The notes under the pieces: model-generated
What the model was told of the DNA's origin: nothing
Database searches by the model: none
What the model saw: the letters and a program-made list of their open reading frames with translations, nothing else
Translations under genes and position numbers: made by a program
Assembly: GCA_021805865.1 (NCBI GenBank)
Contig: JAJZDX010000012.1
Span: 1 to 64,000, forward strand
Direction of reading: 5' to 3'
Length of the DNA: 64,000 nucleotides
From: Pseudomonadota bacterium
GTDB taxonomy: Bacteria > Pseudomonadota > Gammaproteobacteria > Steroidobacterales > Steroidobacteraceae
Shown here: positions 37,152 through 47,691 of the stretch, in pieces
Position numbering within the stretch: the first letter of the stretch is position 1
Layout: every line of letters starts with the position of its first letter

Positions 37152-38503
37152 GCACCGGCGCCGGCAAGCCTTCCGTCTGCGTGATCGCCGGTCTCGGGCG
37201 CACCGGATTCTCGTGCGCGCGCTATCTGCGCGAGCGGGGCTGGCGGCTCAGCGTCACCGACACGCGCCCCGAGCCGCCGCAGCTCGCGCAGCTGCGCGAG
37301 CTCGATCCTGACATTCCGGTGCGCGCCGGCCGGCTCGATCCGGCCCTGCTCGATGAGGCGGTGTGCGTGGTCGCCTCCCCCGGACTCGCGCTCGATCAGC
37401 CGTTCTTCGTGGAAGCGCGCCGCCGCGGCATCGAGATTCTGGGGGACATCGAGCTGTTCGCGCGCGCGGCCGATGCGCCCGTGGCGGGCATCACCGGCAC
37501 CAACGGCAAGAGCACCGTCACCACGCTCGTGGGGCGCATGGCGGCACGCGCGGGAATCGAAGTGCGCGTCGGGGGCAACCTCGGCGAGCCCGCGCTCGAT
37601 CTGCTCGCGCCCGCCGCACGGGCCGCACAGCCCCCGGGCCTGTACGTGCTGGAGCTCTCCAGCTTCCAGCTGGAGACCACCCGGTCGCTCGATCTGAAGG
37701 CGGCTGCCGTGCTCAACGTCAGCCCGGACCATCTCGACCGGTACTCCTCCCTCGAGGCCTATGCACTCGCCAAAGCGCGCATCTTCGAGCGCTGCGACAC
37801 CGCCGTCGTAAATCTCGACGACCCGCTCGTCGCCCGCATGCCCCTTGCCGCACAGCGCGTGCTCGGATTCTCGCTCCACGGCGCGCCCGCAGCCGACTAC
37901 ACCCTGCAGGATCGCGGGGGGCCGTGGCTCGCGCGCCGCGCGCAACCGCTGCTGCCGATGACGGCACTCAAGGTGCAGGGGCTGCACAACGCGGCCAACG
38001 CCCTGGCCGCCCTCGCTCTCGGCGAGGCGCTCGAGGTGCCGCTGCCGGCGATGCTGGCGGAGCTCACGGAGTTCCCCGGGCTGGCGCACCGCGCCCAATG
38101 GGTCGGCGAGGCCGCGGGCGTGCGCTATGTCGATGACTCCAAGGGCACCAACGTCGGGGCGACACTGGCGGCGGTGAGCGGCATGGCCGGGCCGCTGGTG
38201 CTCATTGCCGGCGGGGAGGGCAAGAACCAGGACTTCACTCCCCTCGCACAGGCCTTCCGCGGCAAGGTGCGCCACGCGGTACTGATCGGGCGCGACGCCG
38301 GGCGGCTCGCCGCGGCCCTGCGGGGGGTCTGCCCCACCGAGCCGGGCGGCACGATGCAGGAGGCGGTGCGGGCGGCGGCGCGCGCGGCGCGCCCGGGCGA
38401 TACCGTGCTGCTCTCCCCGGCCTGCGCGAGCCTGGACATGTTCCGCGACTACGCGCACCGGGGCGAGGAGTTCGCCAGGGCCGTGAGGGAGCTGGGCCCG
38501 TGA
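37148..38503 (+). CDS. murD: UDP-MurNAc-L-Ala--D-Glu ligase
   Basis: 451 aa. Adds D-glutamate. N-terminal Rossmann-like GLGRTG, ATP loop GTNGKST (117-123), LSSFQLE and the [10 protein letters not shown] segment. The ATG overlaps the mraY stop. The frame stays open for over 460 codons upstream through mraY and murF, but that is a GC-rich shadow, not coding sequence. Confidence 0.96.
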   Translation: MSTGAGKPSVCVIAGLGRTGFSCARYLRERGWRLSVTDTRPEPPQLAQLRELDPDIPVRAGRLDPALLDEAVCVVASPGLALDQPFFVEARRRGIEILGDIELFARAADAPVAGITGTNGKSTVTTLVGRMAARAGIEVRVGGNLGEPALDLLAPAARAAQPPGLYVLELSSFQLETTRSLDLKAAAVLNVSPDHLDRYSSLEAYALAKARIFERCDTAVVNLDDPLVARMPLAAQRVLGFSLHGAPAADYTLQDRGGPWLARRAQPLLPMTALKVQGLHNAANALAALALGEALEVPLPAMLAELTEFPGLAHRAQWVGEAAGVRYVDDSKGTNVGATLAAVSGMAGPLVLIAGGEGKNQDFTPLAQAFRGKVRHAVLIGRDAGRLAAALRGVCPTEPGGTMQEAVRAAARAARPGDTVLLSPACASLDMFRDYAHRGEEFARAVRELGP

Positions 38504-39693
38504 GCCGCAGCGCACGCACTGCGATGTCCTTCGCCCGCTCGAGCGTGCGCTCGCGCGCCTACCACATCGACTCGGTGATCCTGGCGTTGACGCTGGCGAT
38601 CCTGCTGTTCGGCCTGGTGACGATGACCTCGGCGTCGGCCGCGATCGCCGGACACGACACCGGCAATCCCTTCTACTTCCTGGAGCACCAGCTGATCGCG
38701 GTCGCGCTCGGCGTGGCCGGTGCCGTGCTCGTGTTCTTCGTGCCCTGCGAGCGGCTGCAGCGCCTCTCGCCGTGGCTGCTGCTCGCCGCCGTCGCGATGC
38801 TGCTGGTCGTGCTGGTGCCCGGGCTCGGTGAGCGGGTGAACGGCGGGCGCCGCTGGCTGCATCTTGCCGGATTGAGCTTCCAGGTCTCGGAGCTCGCGCA
38901 CGTGCTGGCGCTCATCTACATCGCCGGCTATGCCGCGCGCCGCCGCGATGAGCTGCGCCACAGCCTGAAGGATCTGCTCAAGCCGCTCGCGGTCCTGGCG
39001 CTGCTCGCCGCGCTGATGCTCGCCGAGCCGAACTTCGGCGCCGCCGCGGTGCTGTTCGCCGTCGGCTTCGGCATGCTGTTCCTCGCCGGCGCGCGCCTGC
39101 GCTACGTGCTCGGTCTCACGGTGCTCGCGGCCGGGGCGTTCACGCTGCTCGCGGTCACCTCCGCCTACCGGATGAGACGGATCACGAGCTTCGTCGATCC
39201 GTGGGCCACGGCCTACGGCAGCGGCTTCCAGCTCACCCAGTCGCTGATCGCGATCGGCCGGGGCAGCTGGTTCGGCGTCGGCTTCGGCAACAGCGTGCAG
39301 AAGCTGTTCTATCTGCCCGAGGCATACACCGACTTCCTGTTCGCGGTGCTCGCCGAGGAGCTGGGGCTCGCCGGAGTGCTCGCCACCATCGGCCTGTTCG
39401 TGGCGCTCATCTGGCGGCTCTTTTACATCTCGCGGCTCGCCGACCGGGCGGGGCTGATGTTCCACCAGCTGATGGCCGCCGGCTTCGGGCTGTACGTCGG
39501 GTTGCAGGCGTTCATCAACATCGGCGTCAACATGGGGGTGCTGCCGACCAAGGGTCTGCCGCTGCCGCTCATGAGCTACGGCCGCTCGAGCCTCATCATG
39601 ACGCTCGTCTGGGTGGGGCTGGTGCTCAGGGTCTATCACGAGGTCATGATCGAGACCCGCGGAGCGGCCGTCCCGCGAGGCGGGGGAGCGTGA
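38500..39693 (+). CDS. ftsW: Septal peptidoglycan polymerase FtsW (SEDS family)
   Basis: 397 aa, about ten transmembrane helices. Polymerises lipid II together with FtsI. NGGRRWL, the EAYTDFLFAVLAEELG loop with the catalytic Asp, and LPTKGLPLP are present. Two conserved positions are altered: the usual SYGGSS reads SYGRSS (Arg362), and the QPxELxK motif reads QVSELAH (His134). The GTG start overlaps the murD stop (GTGA); a later ATG at residue 9 is the alternative. Confidence 0.94.
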   Translation: MSRSARTAMSFARSSVRSRAYHIDSVILALTLAILLFGLVTMTSASAAIAGHDTGNPFYFLEHQLIAVALGVAGAVLVFFVPCERLQRLSPWLLLAAVAMLLVVLVPGLGERVNGGRRWLHLAGLSFQVSELAHVLALIYIAGYAARRRDELRHSLKDLLKPLAVLALLAALMLAEPNFGAAAVLFAVGFGMLFLAGARLRYVLGLTVLAAGAFTLLAVTSAYRMRRITSFVDPWATAYGSGFQLTQSLIAIGRGSWFGVGFGNSVQKLFYLPEAYTDFLFAVLAEELGLAGVLATIGLFVALIWRLFYISRLADRAGLMFHQLMAAGFGLYVGLQAFINIGVNMGVLPTKGLPLPLMSYGRSSLIMTLVWVGLVLRVYHEVMIETRGAAVPRGGGA

Positions 39694-40775
39694 GGGTGCC
39701 CACCATCCTCATCATGGCCGGCGGCACCGGCGGGCACGTGTTCCCGGCCCTCGCCCTCGCCCGGCGCCTGCGCGAGCAGTCGGTGGACGTGGTCTGGCTC
39801 GGCACGCGCCGCGGCATCGAGGCACGCCTCGTTCCCGCCGAGGGCATCCCCATCGAATGGCTGTCGGTCGGGGGACTGCGGGGCAAGGGGCTCTCGACGC
39901 GGCTCGCCGCGCCGTGGCGGCTCACCGTGGCCCTGTGGCAGGCGTTGCGCGTCATGTGGCGGCGCCGCCCGGCGGTGGTCGTGGGACTCGGCGGCTTCGT
40001 CACCGGCCCCGGCGGGGTGGCCGCGTGGCTCACCCGCCGGCCGCTCGTGATCCACGAGCAGAACGCGATCGCCGGCTTCACCAACCGCTGCCTCGCCCAC
40101 CTGGCGCGCGAGGTGCTCGAGGCCTTCCCCGGCAGCTTCAGCGCCGCTGTGAGGACGCTCGCCATCGGCAACCCCGTGCGGCGCGAGATCGCCGCCCTGC
40201 CCGGGCCGGCCGAGCGCCTGCGGGGACGGGGCGGGGCGGTGCGCCTGCTCATCATCGGCGGCAGCCAGGGCGCGATGCGACTGAACACCGTGGTGCCCGA
40301 CGCTCTCGCGCGCGTTGCCGGCATCCGCTTCGAAGTGCGCCATCAGGCCGGAGAGCGCTGGGCCGAGGCCTGCCGCCAAAGCTATGCCGGCGCGGGCGTG
40401 GCGGCCCAGGTCAGCGCGTTCATCGATGACATGGCCGAGGCCTATGCCTGGGCAGACCTGGTGATCTGCCGCGCGGGCGCGCTCACGGTCTCGGAGCTGG
40501 CCGCGGCCGGGCTCGGCGCCGTGCTCGTGCCGTTTCCCGCCGCGGTGGACGATCACCAGACCTACAACGCGCGCCACCTGGTGCGCGAAGGGGCGGCGGT
40601 GCTGATACCGGACCGGCAGCTCAGCGCCGAGCGCCTCGCCGGGGAGCTCGAGCGGCTGGGCGCCGACCGGGCGACGCTCCTTCGCATGGCCGAGCGCGCC
40701 CGCGCGCTCGCCCGGCCCGATGCCACCGAGCGTCTCGCGAGCGCCTGTCTCAGGCTCTCGAGGAGGGCGGCATGA
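39690..40775 (+). CDS. murG: UDP-GlcNAc--lipid I N-acetylglucosaminyltransferase
   Basis: 361 aa GT28 enzyme that makes lipid II at the inner face of the membrane. The glycine-rich loop [14 protein letters not shown], the HEQNAIAG motif and the UDP-binding region with [15 protein letters not shown] are intact. GTG at 39690 overlaps ftsW (GTGA); a second in-frame GTG lies two codons on. The preceding GGGGGAG serves as Shine-Dalgarno for either. Confidence 0.96.
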   Translation: MRVPTILIMAGGTGGHVFPALALARRLREQSVDVVWLGTRRGIEARLVPAEGIPIEWLSVGGLRGKGLSTRLAAPWRLTVALWQALRVMWRRRPAVVVGLGGFVTGPGGVAAWLTRRPLVIHEQNAIAGFTNRCLAHLAREVLEAFPGSFSAAVRTLAIGNPVRREIAALPGPAERLRGRGGAVRLLIIGGSQGAMRLNTVVPDALARVAGIRFEVRHQAGERWAEACRQSYAGAGVAAQVSAFIDDMAEAYAWADLVICRAGALTVSELAAAGLGAVLVPFPAAVDDHQTYNARHLVREGAAVLIPDRQLSAERLAGELERLGADRATLLRMAERARALARPDATERLASACLRLSRRAA

Positions 40776-42238
40776 GCCGCTCGCGCAGCGCCCAGCCTGA
40801 GCGGCGCGGCCCCTCCGGGCTCGATCGCATGCGCCGCATCAACACCATCCACTTCGTCGGCATCGGCGGCAGCGGCATGAGCGGCATCGCCGAGGTGTTG
40901 CTCAATCTCGGCTATCGCGTGCAGGGCTCGGATCTGAGGACGAGCCCGGTGACCGAGCGGCTCGCGCGGCTCGGGGCCATCGTGAGCATCGGTCACGACG
41001 CCCGTCACATCGAGGGGGCGGACGTGCTGGTGGTCTCGGGTGCCGTTGCGAAGGGCAATCCGGAGGTCGATGCCGCGCTCGAGCGCCGGGTGCCGGTGGT
41101 CTCGCGCGCGGAGATGCTGGGTGAGCTGATGCGCTTCCGGCACGCCATCGCGGTGGCCGGCAGCCACGGCAAGACCACCACCACGAGCCTGATCGCCAGC
41201 ATTCTCGCCGAGGGTGGGAAGGATCCGACCTTCGTGATCGGCGGCCGGCTGAAAAGCGCCGGCAGCCACGCGCGCCTCGGCGCCGGTCCCTACCTGGTGG
41301 CCGAGGCGGACGAGAGCGATGCCTCCTTCCTGCACCTGCAGCCGCTTATCTCGGTGGTCACCAACATCGACAACGATCACCTGGCGACCCATGGCGGGGA
41401 CTTCGAGCGGCTCAAGCAGAGCTTCCTCGATTTCCTGCACAACCTGCCATTCTACGGTCTGGCGGTGCTGTGTCTCGAGTGTGAGAGCGTGCGAGCCATC
41501 CTGCCGCGCGTCGGCAGATCCGTCCTGACCTACGGCCTGAGCGAGGACGCCGACGTGCGCGCGCGCGATGTGCGGCGCCTCGGCCTGCAGAGCCGTTTCA
41601 CGGTGGCGCGTGCCCAGGGCGATCCGCTCGAGGTCACCGTCAATCTCCCCGGCGCGCACAATGTATTGAACGCCCTGGCGGCGATCGCCGTGGCCACCGA
41701 GCTCGGCATCGACGATGAGGCCATCGGCCGGGCGCTCGCGGGCTTTCAGGGCGTCGACCGGCGGCTGCAGCGCGTCGCCGATATCGAGACCGCCGCCGGC
41801 ACGGTGACCCTCATCGATGACTACGGCCACCATCCGACCGAGGTGGCCGCGACGCTCGAGGCGCTGCGCCAAGGCTATCCGCAACGGCGGATCGTGCTCG
41901 CCTTCCAGCCGCACCGCTACAGCCGCACCCACGACCTGATCGACGATTTCGGCAAAGCGCTCTCCGCGGTCGATGTGTTGCTGGTCACGGAGGTCTACGC
42001 GGCCGGCGAGGCGGCGATACCCGGCGCCGACGGGCGGGCCATCTGCCGCGCCGTGCGCAGCCGCGGGCAGGTCGAGCCGTTGTTCGTCGAGCGCGTCGAG
42101 GAGCTCGCCGAATCCCTCAAGGACGTGATCCGTGACGGCGATCTGATCGTCACCATGGGCGCCGGCAACATCAGTGCGGTGGCGCACGGGCTCGCCGACC
42201 GCCTCGCGCAGCTGATCCCGCCGCGGAGAAGGCCATGA
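40772..42238 (+). CDS. murC: UDP-MurNAc--L-alanine ligase
   Basis: 488 aa. N-terminal [20 protein letters not shown] loop GSHGKTT (130-136), and the late motif [10 protein letters not shown]. Adds the first amino acid of the stem peptide. Overlaps murG and murB by 4 bp each. The first 20 residues are a basic extension of uncertain value; an ATG at residue 20 could also be used. Confidence 0.96.
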   Translation: MSRSRSAQPERRGPSGLDRMRRINTIHFVGIGGSGMSGIAEVLLNLGYRVQGSDLRTSPVTERLARLGAIVSIGHDARHIEGADVLVVSGAVAKGNPEVDAALERRVPVVSRAEMLGELMRFRHAIAVAGSHGKTTTTSLIASILAEGGKDPTFVIGGRLKSAGSHARLGAGPYLVAEADESDASFLHLQPLISVVTNIDNDHLATHGGDFERLKQSFLDFLHNLPFYGLAVLCLECESVRAILPRVGRSVLTYGLSEDADVRARDVRRLGLQSRFTVARAQGDPLEVTVNLPGAHNVLNALAAIAVATELGIDDEAIGRALAGFQGVDRRLQRVADIETAAGTVTLIDDYGHHPTEVAATLEALRQGYPQRRIVLAFQPHRYSRTHDLIDDFGKALSAVDVLLVTEVYAAGEAAIPGADGRAICRAVRSRGQVEPLFVERVEELAESLKDVIRDGDLIVTMGAGNISAVAHGLADRLAQLIPPRRRP

Positions 42239-43131
42239 CCGTGCCGGTCGCCGAGTCCTTCCTGCCGCGCATCCGGCTGAATGAGCCGATGAGCCGCCAC
42301 ACCTCCTGGCACGTGGGAGGGCCGGCGGACGTCTACTTCGTGCCCGAGAGCCGCACCGAGCTCGCCTCGTTCCTGCGCACTCTCCCGAGCATGGTGCCGG
42401 TGAGCTGGGTCGGCCTCGGCAGCAACCTGCTGGTGCGCGATGGCGGCATCCGCGGCGTCGTGATCGGCACCCACGGCACGCTCGATCGCGTGGATCGCTT
42501 GAGCGAGTACACCGTGTATGCCGAGGCGGGCGCCGCGTGCGCGCGCATCGCCCGGCAATGCATCAAGTGGGGCCTCGGACCGGCGGAGTTCTTCGCCGGC
42601 ATCCCGGGCACGCTCGGCGGGGCCCTGGCGATGAACGCCGGGGCCTTCGGTGGGGAGACCTGGCGGCACGTGCTCGAGGTGCAGACCCTGGACCGGCAGG
42701 GACGCGAGCACCGGCGCGCCGTGGGCGAGTACCGCGTGGGCTATCGGCACCTCGAGCCCCCGCAGCCCGGGGAATGGTTCGTGAGCGCGACGCTGCGCTT
42801 CGAGAAGCTGCCCCGGGCGCACGAGAGCGAGGTGCGTGAGCTCCTGGCGCGGCGGCGCGCGGCACAGCCGATCGGGGAGTGGAGCTGCGGCTCGGTGTTC
42901 ACCAATCCCCCGGGAGACCATGCCGCTCGGCTCATCGAGACGGCGGGCCTGAAGGGCCTTGCGGTCGGCGGCGCCTCGGTCTCCACCAAGCATGCCAACT
43001 TCATCATCAATCACGGAAACGCCACGGCCGCGGACATCGAGACGCTCATCGAGCGGGTGCGCGAGACGGTCGAGCGCACGCACGGAGTGAGCCTGCATCC
43101 GGAGGTGCGCATCGTGGGGGAGGCGGCCTGA
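42235..43131 (+). CDS. murB: UDP-N-acetylenolpyruvoylglucosamine reductase, type II
   Basis: 298 aa FAD enzyme that reduces the enolpyruvyl group to lactyl. FAD motif [14 protein letters not shown] and the [18 protein letters not shown] segment are clear. Catalytic Ser220 lies in SCGSVF. The short C-terminus ([16 protein letters not shown]) without the Tyr loop is that of type II enzymes, unlike E. coli type I. The residue after SCGSVF is Thr where Lys or Arg is usual. Confidence 0.95.
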   Translation: MTVPVAESFLPRIRLNEPMSRHTSWHVGGPADVYFVPESRTELASFLRTLPSMVPVSWVGLGSNLLVRDGGIRGVVIGTHGTLDRVDRLSEYTVYAEAGAACARIARQCIKWGLGPAEFFAGIPGTLGGALAMNAGAFGGETWRHVLEVQTLDRQGREHRRAVGEYRVGYRHLEPPQPGEWFVSATLRFEKLPRAHESEVRELLARRRAAQPIGEWSCGSVFTNPPGDHAARLIETAGLKGLAVGGASVSTKHANFIINHGNATAADIETLIERVRETVERTHGVSLHPEVRIVGEAA

Positions 43132-44120
43132 TGCGCCTGCGGCACGATCCGGCCTGGCTCGCCCGCGCGAGCCGCCCCGATGAGTTCGGGCGGGTCGCGG
43201 TGCTGCTCGGCGGGGACTCGAGCGAGCGCGAGATCTCCCTCCTCACCGGCCAAGCGGTGCTCGAGGCACTCGGGCGCCGCGGCGTCGATGCCGAGGCATT
43301 CGATCCGAGCGAGCGCCCGCTGCAAGAGCTGCTGCAGCGGCGCATCGAGCGCGTGTGGATCGCGCTGCACGGTCCCGGGGGCGAGGACGGCACCGTGCAG
43401 GGAGCGCTCGAATACCTGGGTGTTCCCTACACCGGAAGCGGTGTCATGGGCTCGGCCATCGGCATGGACAAGCTGCGCACCAAGCGCCTGGCGAAGGCCC
43501 TCGGAGTGATGACGCCCGAGGCGGTGCCGCTCACGGGGCCGCTGGATCTTGAGCTGGCGATCGAGCGGCTGGGGCTGCCGCTCCTCGTCAAGCCGGTCTC
43601 GCAGGGCTCGAGTGTCGGCATGAGCAAGGTCGAGCGGGCCGAGGACCTGCCGGGCGCCTATGCCGCCGCGCGGGCCGTGGACCGCAACGTGTTCGCCGAG
43701 TCGTGGGTGTCCGGCGGCGAGTACACGGTGGCGCTGCTCCAGGGCGAGGCGCTGCCCTCGATCCGCATCGAGACCCCGCGAGCCTTCTACGACTACGAGG
43801 CGAAGTACCTGCGCGAGGACACCCGCTATCTCTGTCCCTCGGGGCTGTCCGCACCCGCGCAACGGCACCTCGGCAGCCTTGCGCTCGCGGCCTTCGAGGC
43901 CGCCGGAGCCGAGGGGTGGGGTCGCGCGGACTTCATGATGGATGTCACGGGCCGCCCGCTGCTGATCGAAATCAACACCGTGCCCGGCATGACCGGCCAC
44001 TCGCTCGTGCCGATGGCGGCCCGCGCCGCCGGCATCGACTTCGACGAACTCGTCCTGAGAGTGCTCGAGACGAGCTTCGTGCGCCGTCCCGCCGCGCCGG
44101 GGCGGGGGGCGGGCCGTTAG
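43131..44120 (+). CDS. ddl: D-alanine--D-alanine ligase
   Basis: 329 aa ATP-grasp enzyme. VLLGGDSSEREISL near the N-terminus, the VKPVSQGSSVGM ATP-grasp loop and the C-terminal metal site LIEINTVPGMT are all intact. It makes the dipeptide used by MurF. The ATG overlaps the murB stop by one base (TGATG). The C-terminal tail is Arg/Pro/Gly-rich beyond the family end. The ddl-ftsQ-ftsA-ftsZ order is standard. Confidence 0.95.
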   Translation: MRLRHDPAWLARASRPDEFGRVAVLLGGDSSEREISLLTGQAVLEALGRRGVDAEAFDPSERPLQELLQRRIERVWIALHGPGGEDGTVQGALEYLGVPYTGSGVMGSAIGMDKLRTKRLAKALGVMTPEAVPLTGPLDLELAIERLGLPLLVKPVSQGSSVGMSKVERAEDLPGAYAAARAVDRNVFAESWVSGGEYTVALLQGEALPSIRIETPRAFYDYEAKYLREDTRYLCPSGLSAPAQRHLGSLALAAFEAAGAEGWGRADFMMDVTGRPLLIEINTVPGMTGHSLVPMAARAAGIDFDELVLRVLETSFVRRPAAPGRGAGR

Positions 44121-44122
44121 CC

Positions 44123-44989
44123 ATGTGGTCGTGGAAGCCGAAGCGGACCCGCAACCGCCGCGCGAGCGAGCGAGCCGAGAGGCCTTCGCGGCGCATCACC
44201 CGCCGGGCGATCACGGTCGCCGCGGCCCCGGTCGTGCTGCTCGCGGGACTGTGGGCGCTCAACCGGCCCATCCTCACCGTGACGGTCACCGGCCGATTCG
44301 AGCACGTCACGCCACAGCGGATCGAGCGGACGGTCGCCCGGGCGGTGCGCGGGGCGGGGCTGCTCAGGGTGAGTCTGACAGACGTACGCCGCGCCATCGA
44401 GACGCTCCCCTGGGTGGCGTCCGCCGGCGTGCAGCGCGCCTGGCCGCACGGCCTCGACGTGTGGGTGCGCGAGCAGCGCGCCGCCGCCCGTTGGGATGGG
44501 GACGGCCTGGTCAACTCGAGCGGCGTGCTGTTCCTGTCGCACGTGCAGGCGCCGCCGCCGGGACTGGTCCGTCTTTCCGGTCCCGAGGGCACGCAGGCCG
44601 AGGTGACGCGCCGGTATCTGGTGATGCAGAAGCGCCTCGCTCCGAGCGGGCTCGCCATCACGGCCCTGAGCCTCGATGCGAGCGGCGCATGGCGGTTTGC
44701 CTTGAGCGATCGGATCACGGTGCGCCTGGGGCGCTCCCAGGTCGAGGACCGGTTCGACCGGTTCATGAGCGCGGCGCTCGGCATCGTCGAGCGCCGCGCC
44801 GCAGCGATCTCCTACGTGGATATGCGTTACACGAACGGTTTTGCCATCGGTTGGCGTGAAGGTGACCCGCAAAATGCAACAGCAAGCGAAAGCTGGCACG
44901 CACGGCCGGCCGGCCCATCCGAGCTCCCCTGCGGGCTCGCCCAACGCGACCCCGGCGCTCGGTGCGGGCAGGAGGGCTACGATGCGTAA
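44123..44989 (+). CDS. ftsQ: Cell division protein FtsQ
   Basis: 288 aa. A basic cytosolic tail (1-28), a transmembrane helix (about 29-47), a POTRA domain (VTVTGRFEHVTPQRI) and a beta domain ending near RYTNGFAIGW. Links FtsBL to the earlier divisome. The last ~35 residues after that point are unlike the family and overlap the ftsA Shine-Dalgarno and start by 8 bp. The ATG is 2 bp after the ddl stop. Confidence 0.92.
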   Translation: MWSWKPKRTRNRRASERAERPSRRITRRAITVAAAPVVLLAGLWALNRPILTVTVTGRFEHVTPQRIERTVARAVRGAGLLRVSLTDVRRAIETLPWVASAGVQRAWPHGLDVWVREQRAAARWDGDGLVNSSGVLFLSHVQAPPPGLVRLSGPEGTQAEVTRRYLVMQKRLAPSGLAITALSLDASGAWRFALSDRITVRLGRSQVEDRFDRFMSAALGIVERRAAAISYVDMRYTNGFAIGWREGDPQNATASESWHARPAGPSELPCGLAQRDPGARCGQEGYDA

Positions 44990-46217
44990 GCGTTTCGACA
45001 GAGACCTCATCGTCGGCCTCGACATCGGCACCTCCAAGGTCCTCGCTCTGGTCGGGGAGGTCGGCGCCGACGGCGCGATCGAAGTGCTCGGCGTCGGCTC
45101 CCAGCCCTCCCGGGGGCTGAAGAAGGGCGTGGTCGTCAACATCGAGTCGACCGTGCAGTCGATCCAGCGGGCCGTGGAGGAGGCCGAGCTGATGGCCGGC
45201 TGCGAGATCCACTCGGTGTTCGCCGGCATCGCCGGCAGCCACGTGAGGAGCCTCAACTCCCACGGCGTGGTGGCGATCCGCGACCGCGAGGTGACCCACG
45301 GGGACGTCGGGCACGTGATCGATGCGGCCAAGGCGGTCGCCATCCCCGCCGACCAGAAGATCCTGCACGTGCTGCCGCAGGAGTTCATCGTCGACGGCCA
45401 GGAGGGCATCCGCGACCCGATCGGCATGTCGGGCGTGCGCCTGGAGGCCAAGGTGCACATCGTCACCGGCGCCGACAGCGCCGCGCAGAACATCGAGAAG
45501 TGCATCAAGCGCTGCGGGCTGGAGGTCGACGATGTGGTGCTCGAGCAGCTCGCCTCGAGCTTCGCCGTGCTCACCGACGATGAGAAGGAGCTCGGGGTCT
45601 GCATGGTCGACATCGGCGGCGGCACCACCGACATCGCGGTGTTCATCCAGGGAGCGATCCGCCACACGGCGGTCATCCCGATCGCCGGCGACCAGGTGAC
45701 CAACGATATCGCGGTGTCGATGCGCACGCCGACGCAGCACGCCGAGGACATCAAGATCCGCTACGCCTGCGCGCTCTCGCAGCTCGCCAACCCCGACGAA
45801 ACCATCGAGGTGCCGAGCGTGGGCGACCGGCCGGCGCGCCGCCTCGCCCGTCAGACGCTCGCCGAGGTCGTCGAGCCGCGCTACGAGGAGCTTTTCGGCC
45901 TGGTGCGCGAGGAGCTGCGCCGCAGCGGCTTCGAGGAGCTCATCGTCGCCGGCGTCGTGCTCACCGGCGGCAGCGCCCGCATGGAGGGGGCGATAGAGCT
46001 CGCCGAGGAGGTGTTTCACGTGCCGGTGCGCCTGGGTCTGCCGCAGGAGGTGCAGGGGCTCACGGACGTCGTCCGCAATCCGGTTTTCTCCACGGGCGTG
46101 GGGCTGCTGCTCTACGCGCGCGACAACATTCTGCCCGCGCGTCGCGGGAGGTCCCTGGGGGGCAACGCCAAGACGGCTCTCGGCCGCATGCGTACCTGGT
46201 TCCAGGGGAACTTCTGA
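44982..46217 (+). CDS. ftsA: Cell division protein FtsA
   Basis: 411 aa actin-like protein that tethers Fts[10 protein letters not shown] phosphate loop, the 1C domain, [10 protein letters not shown] second phosphate loop, and the C-terminal amphipathic membrane-targeting helix ([11 protein letters not shown]). The start is set by a full AGGAGG at 44970-44975; a longer frame from 44841 overlaps ftsQ and is rejected. Confidence 0.97.
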   Translation: MRKRFDRDLIVGLDIGTSKVLALVGEVGADGAIEVLGVGSQPSRGLKKGVVVNIESTVQSIQRAVEEAELMAGCEIHSVFAGIAGSHVRSLNSHGVVAIRDREVTHGDVGHVIDAAKAVAIPADQKILHVLPQEFIVDGQEGIRDPIGMSGVRLEAKVHIVTGADSAAQNIEKCIKRCGLEVDDVVLEQLASSFAVLTDDEKELGVCMVDIGGGTTDIAVFIQGAIRHTAVIPIAGDQVTNDIAVSMRTPTQHAEDIKIRYACALSQLANPDETIEVPSVGDRPARRLARQTLAEVVEPRYEELFGLVREELRRSGFEELIVAGVVLTGGSARMEGAIELAEEVFHVPVRLGLPQEVQGLTDVVRNPVFSTGVGLLLYARDNILPARRGRSLGGNAKTALGRMRTWFQGNF

Positions 46218-46266
46218 CTTCGATCGATTTCACCCGTTCAAACTTACATTCTACGAGGAGCGCGCA

Positions 46267-47466
46267 ATGTTCGAACTGATGGATGCCTATACCCAGAGCG
46301 CCGTCATAAAGGTCATCGGCGTGGGCGGTGGCGGCGGCAACGCCGTCGCCCACATGCTGACGACCGGCATAGAGGGCGTGGAATTCATGTGTATCAACAC
46401 CGACTCGCAGGCGCTCAAGCACGCGCGGGTCAAGACCGCCCTGCAGATCGGCAGCAACATCACCAAGGGGCTCGGCGCGGGGGCGGACCCCGAGGTCGGC
46501 CGCCAGGCGGCCATGGAGGACCGCGACCGCATCGTCGAGCTCATCAAGGGCTGCGACATGCTGTTCGTCACCGCCGGCATGGGCGGCGGCACCGGCACGG
46601 GCGGCGCCCCGGTGGTCGCGCAGATCGCCAAGGAGATGGGGATTCTCACCGTGGCGGTGGTCACCAAGCCCTTCGAGATGGAGGGCGGCAAGCGCTCGCA
46701 CGTGGCCGATCACGGCATCGCCGAGCTCGGCAAGTACTGCGACTCGCTCATCACCATTCCCAATCAGAAGCTGCTCACCGTGCTCGGCGCCCAGACGACG
46801 CTCCTCGATGCGTTCAAGTCCGCCAACCAGGTGCTGCAGGGGGCGGTGCAGGGCATCGCCGAGCTCATCACGCGCCCGGGGCTCATCAACGTCGACTTCG
46901 CCGACGTGCGCACGGTCATGTCCGAGACCGGCATGGCCATGATGGGCACCGGCACGGCGAGCGGCGAAGGGCGCGCGCGCGCGGCGGCCGAAGCGGCGGT
47001 GTCCTCGCCGCTGCTCGAGGAGATCAATCTCGCGGGAGCGCACGGCATCCTGGTGAACGTCACGGCGGGCATGGACCTCTCGATCGGCGAATTCCAGGAG
47101 GTCGGTCAGATCGTCAAGGAGTTCGCCTCGGAGGACGCCACGGTGGTGGTCGGCACGGTCATCGATCCGGACCTCAGCAACCAGGTGCGCGTGACGGTGG
47201 TCGCCACGGGACTCGGCCAGCCCGCCTCCGCGGCGCGTGCGGCCGCCCAGGCGGAGCGCGAGCATGCCCCGGCGCCCCAGCGCGAGGCGCGCACCGAGCC
47301 GCCGATGCGCGTGGTGCGGCGCGGCCAGCCCTCCAGCAGCGACTACGCCAAGCTCGACCGCCCGACGGTCCAGCGCCAGCGGGCCGTGGGCGATGGGCTG
47401 CGTCAGGACATTGCGCCGGATGACTTGCTCGACATCCCGGCCTTCCTGCGCCGCCAGGCCGACTGA
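46267..47466 (+). CDS. ftsZ: Cell division protein FtsZ
   Basis: 399 aa tubulin-like GTPase that forms the Z ring. GGGGGN near residue 20, tubulin signature GGGTGTG (106-112), T7 loop NVDFADVR, then an Ala/Arg/Pro-rich linker (about 320-380) and the C-terminal peptide [12 protein letters not shown] that binds FtsA, ZapD and others; zapD is also in this window. GAGGAG lies 9 bases before the ATG. Confidence 0.98.
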   Translation: MFELMDAYTQSAVIKVIGVGGGGGNAVAHMLTTGIEGVEFMCINTDSQALKHARVKTALQIGSNITKGLGAGADPEVGRQAAMEDRDRIVELIKGCDMLFVTAGMGGGTGTGGAPVVAQIAKEMGILTVAVVTKPFEMEGGKRSHVADHGIAELGKYCDSLITIPNQKLLTVLGAQTTLLDAFKSANQVLQGAVQGIAELITRPGLINVDFADVRTVMSETGMAMMGTGTASGEGRARAAAEAAVSSPLLEEINLAGAHGILVNVTAGMDLSIGEFQEVGQIVKEFASEDATVVVGTVIDPDLSNQVRVTVVATGLGQPASAARAAAQAEREHAPAPQREARTEPPMRVVRRGQPSSSDYAKLDRPTVQRQRAVGDGLRQDIAPDDLLDIPAFLRRQAD

Positions 47467-47480
47467 GCACTCCGGGGGCT

Positions 47481-47538
47481 GGGAGCCTGAGGTCGGCAGG
47501 CTCCCGTGCTCGCGGGTCCGGGGGCGGTCGGACCCGCG
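47481..47538 (+). terminator. Two tandem hairpins after ftsZ
   Basis: Hairpin 1: GGGAGCCTG (47481-47489) and CAGGCTCCC (47497-47505), 7-base loop. Hairpin 2: CGCGGGTCCG (47511-47520) and CGGACCCGCG (47529-47538), 8-base loop. Both stems are perfect. No T-run follows either. They may end or attenuate the dcw transcript ahead of lpxC, or protect the ftsZ mRNA 3' end. The remaining 47539-47691 shows no convincing promoter; TAGGGT near 47605 is only a weak -10 candidate. Confidence 0.6.
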
Positions 47539-47691
47539 CAGTCGGCCCATGTAAGGCACTGTAAAGCGGGAGGCGGGAAATGGAGTAAAAAGGCCGCCTG
47601 TGGTAGGGTAGCGCGCCCTATGCCCGGTCGGGCGCCTGTCAGCTTGGCGGGGGTCGGTGCGTTTAACGGTGAGATCGCAGAAGAACGAAGC

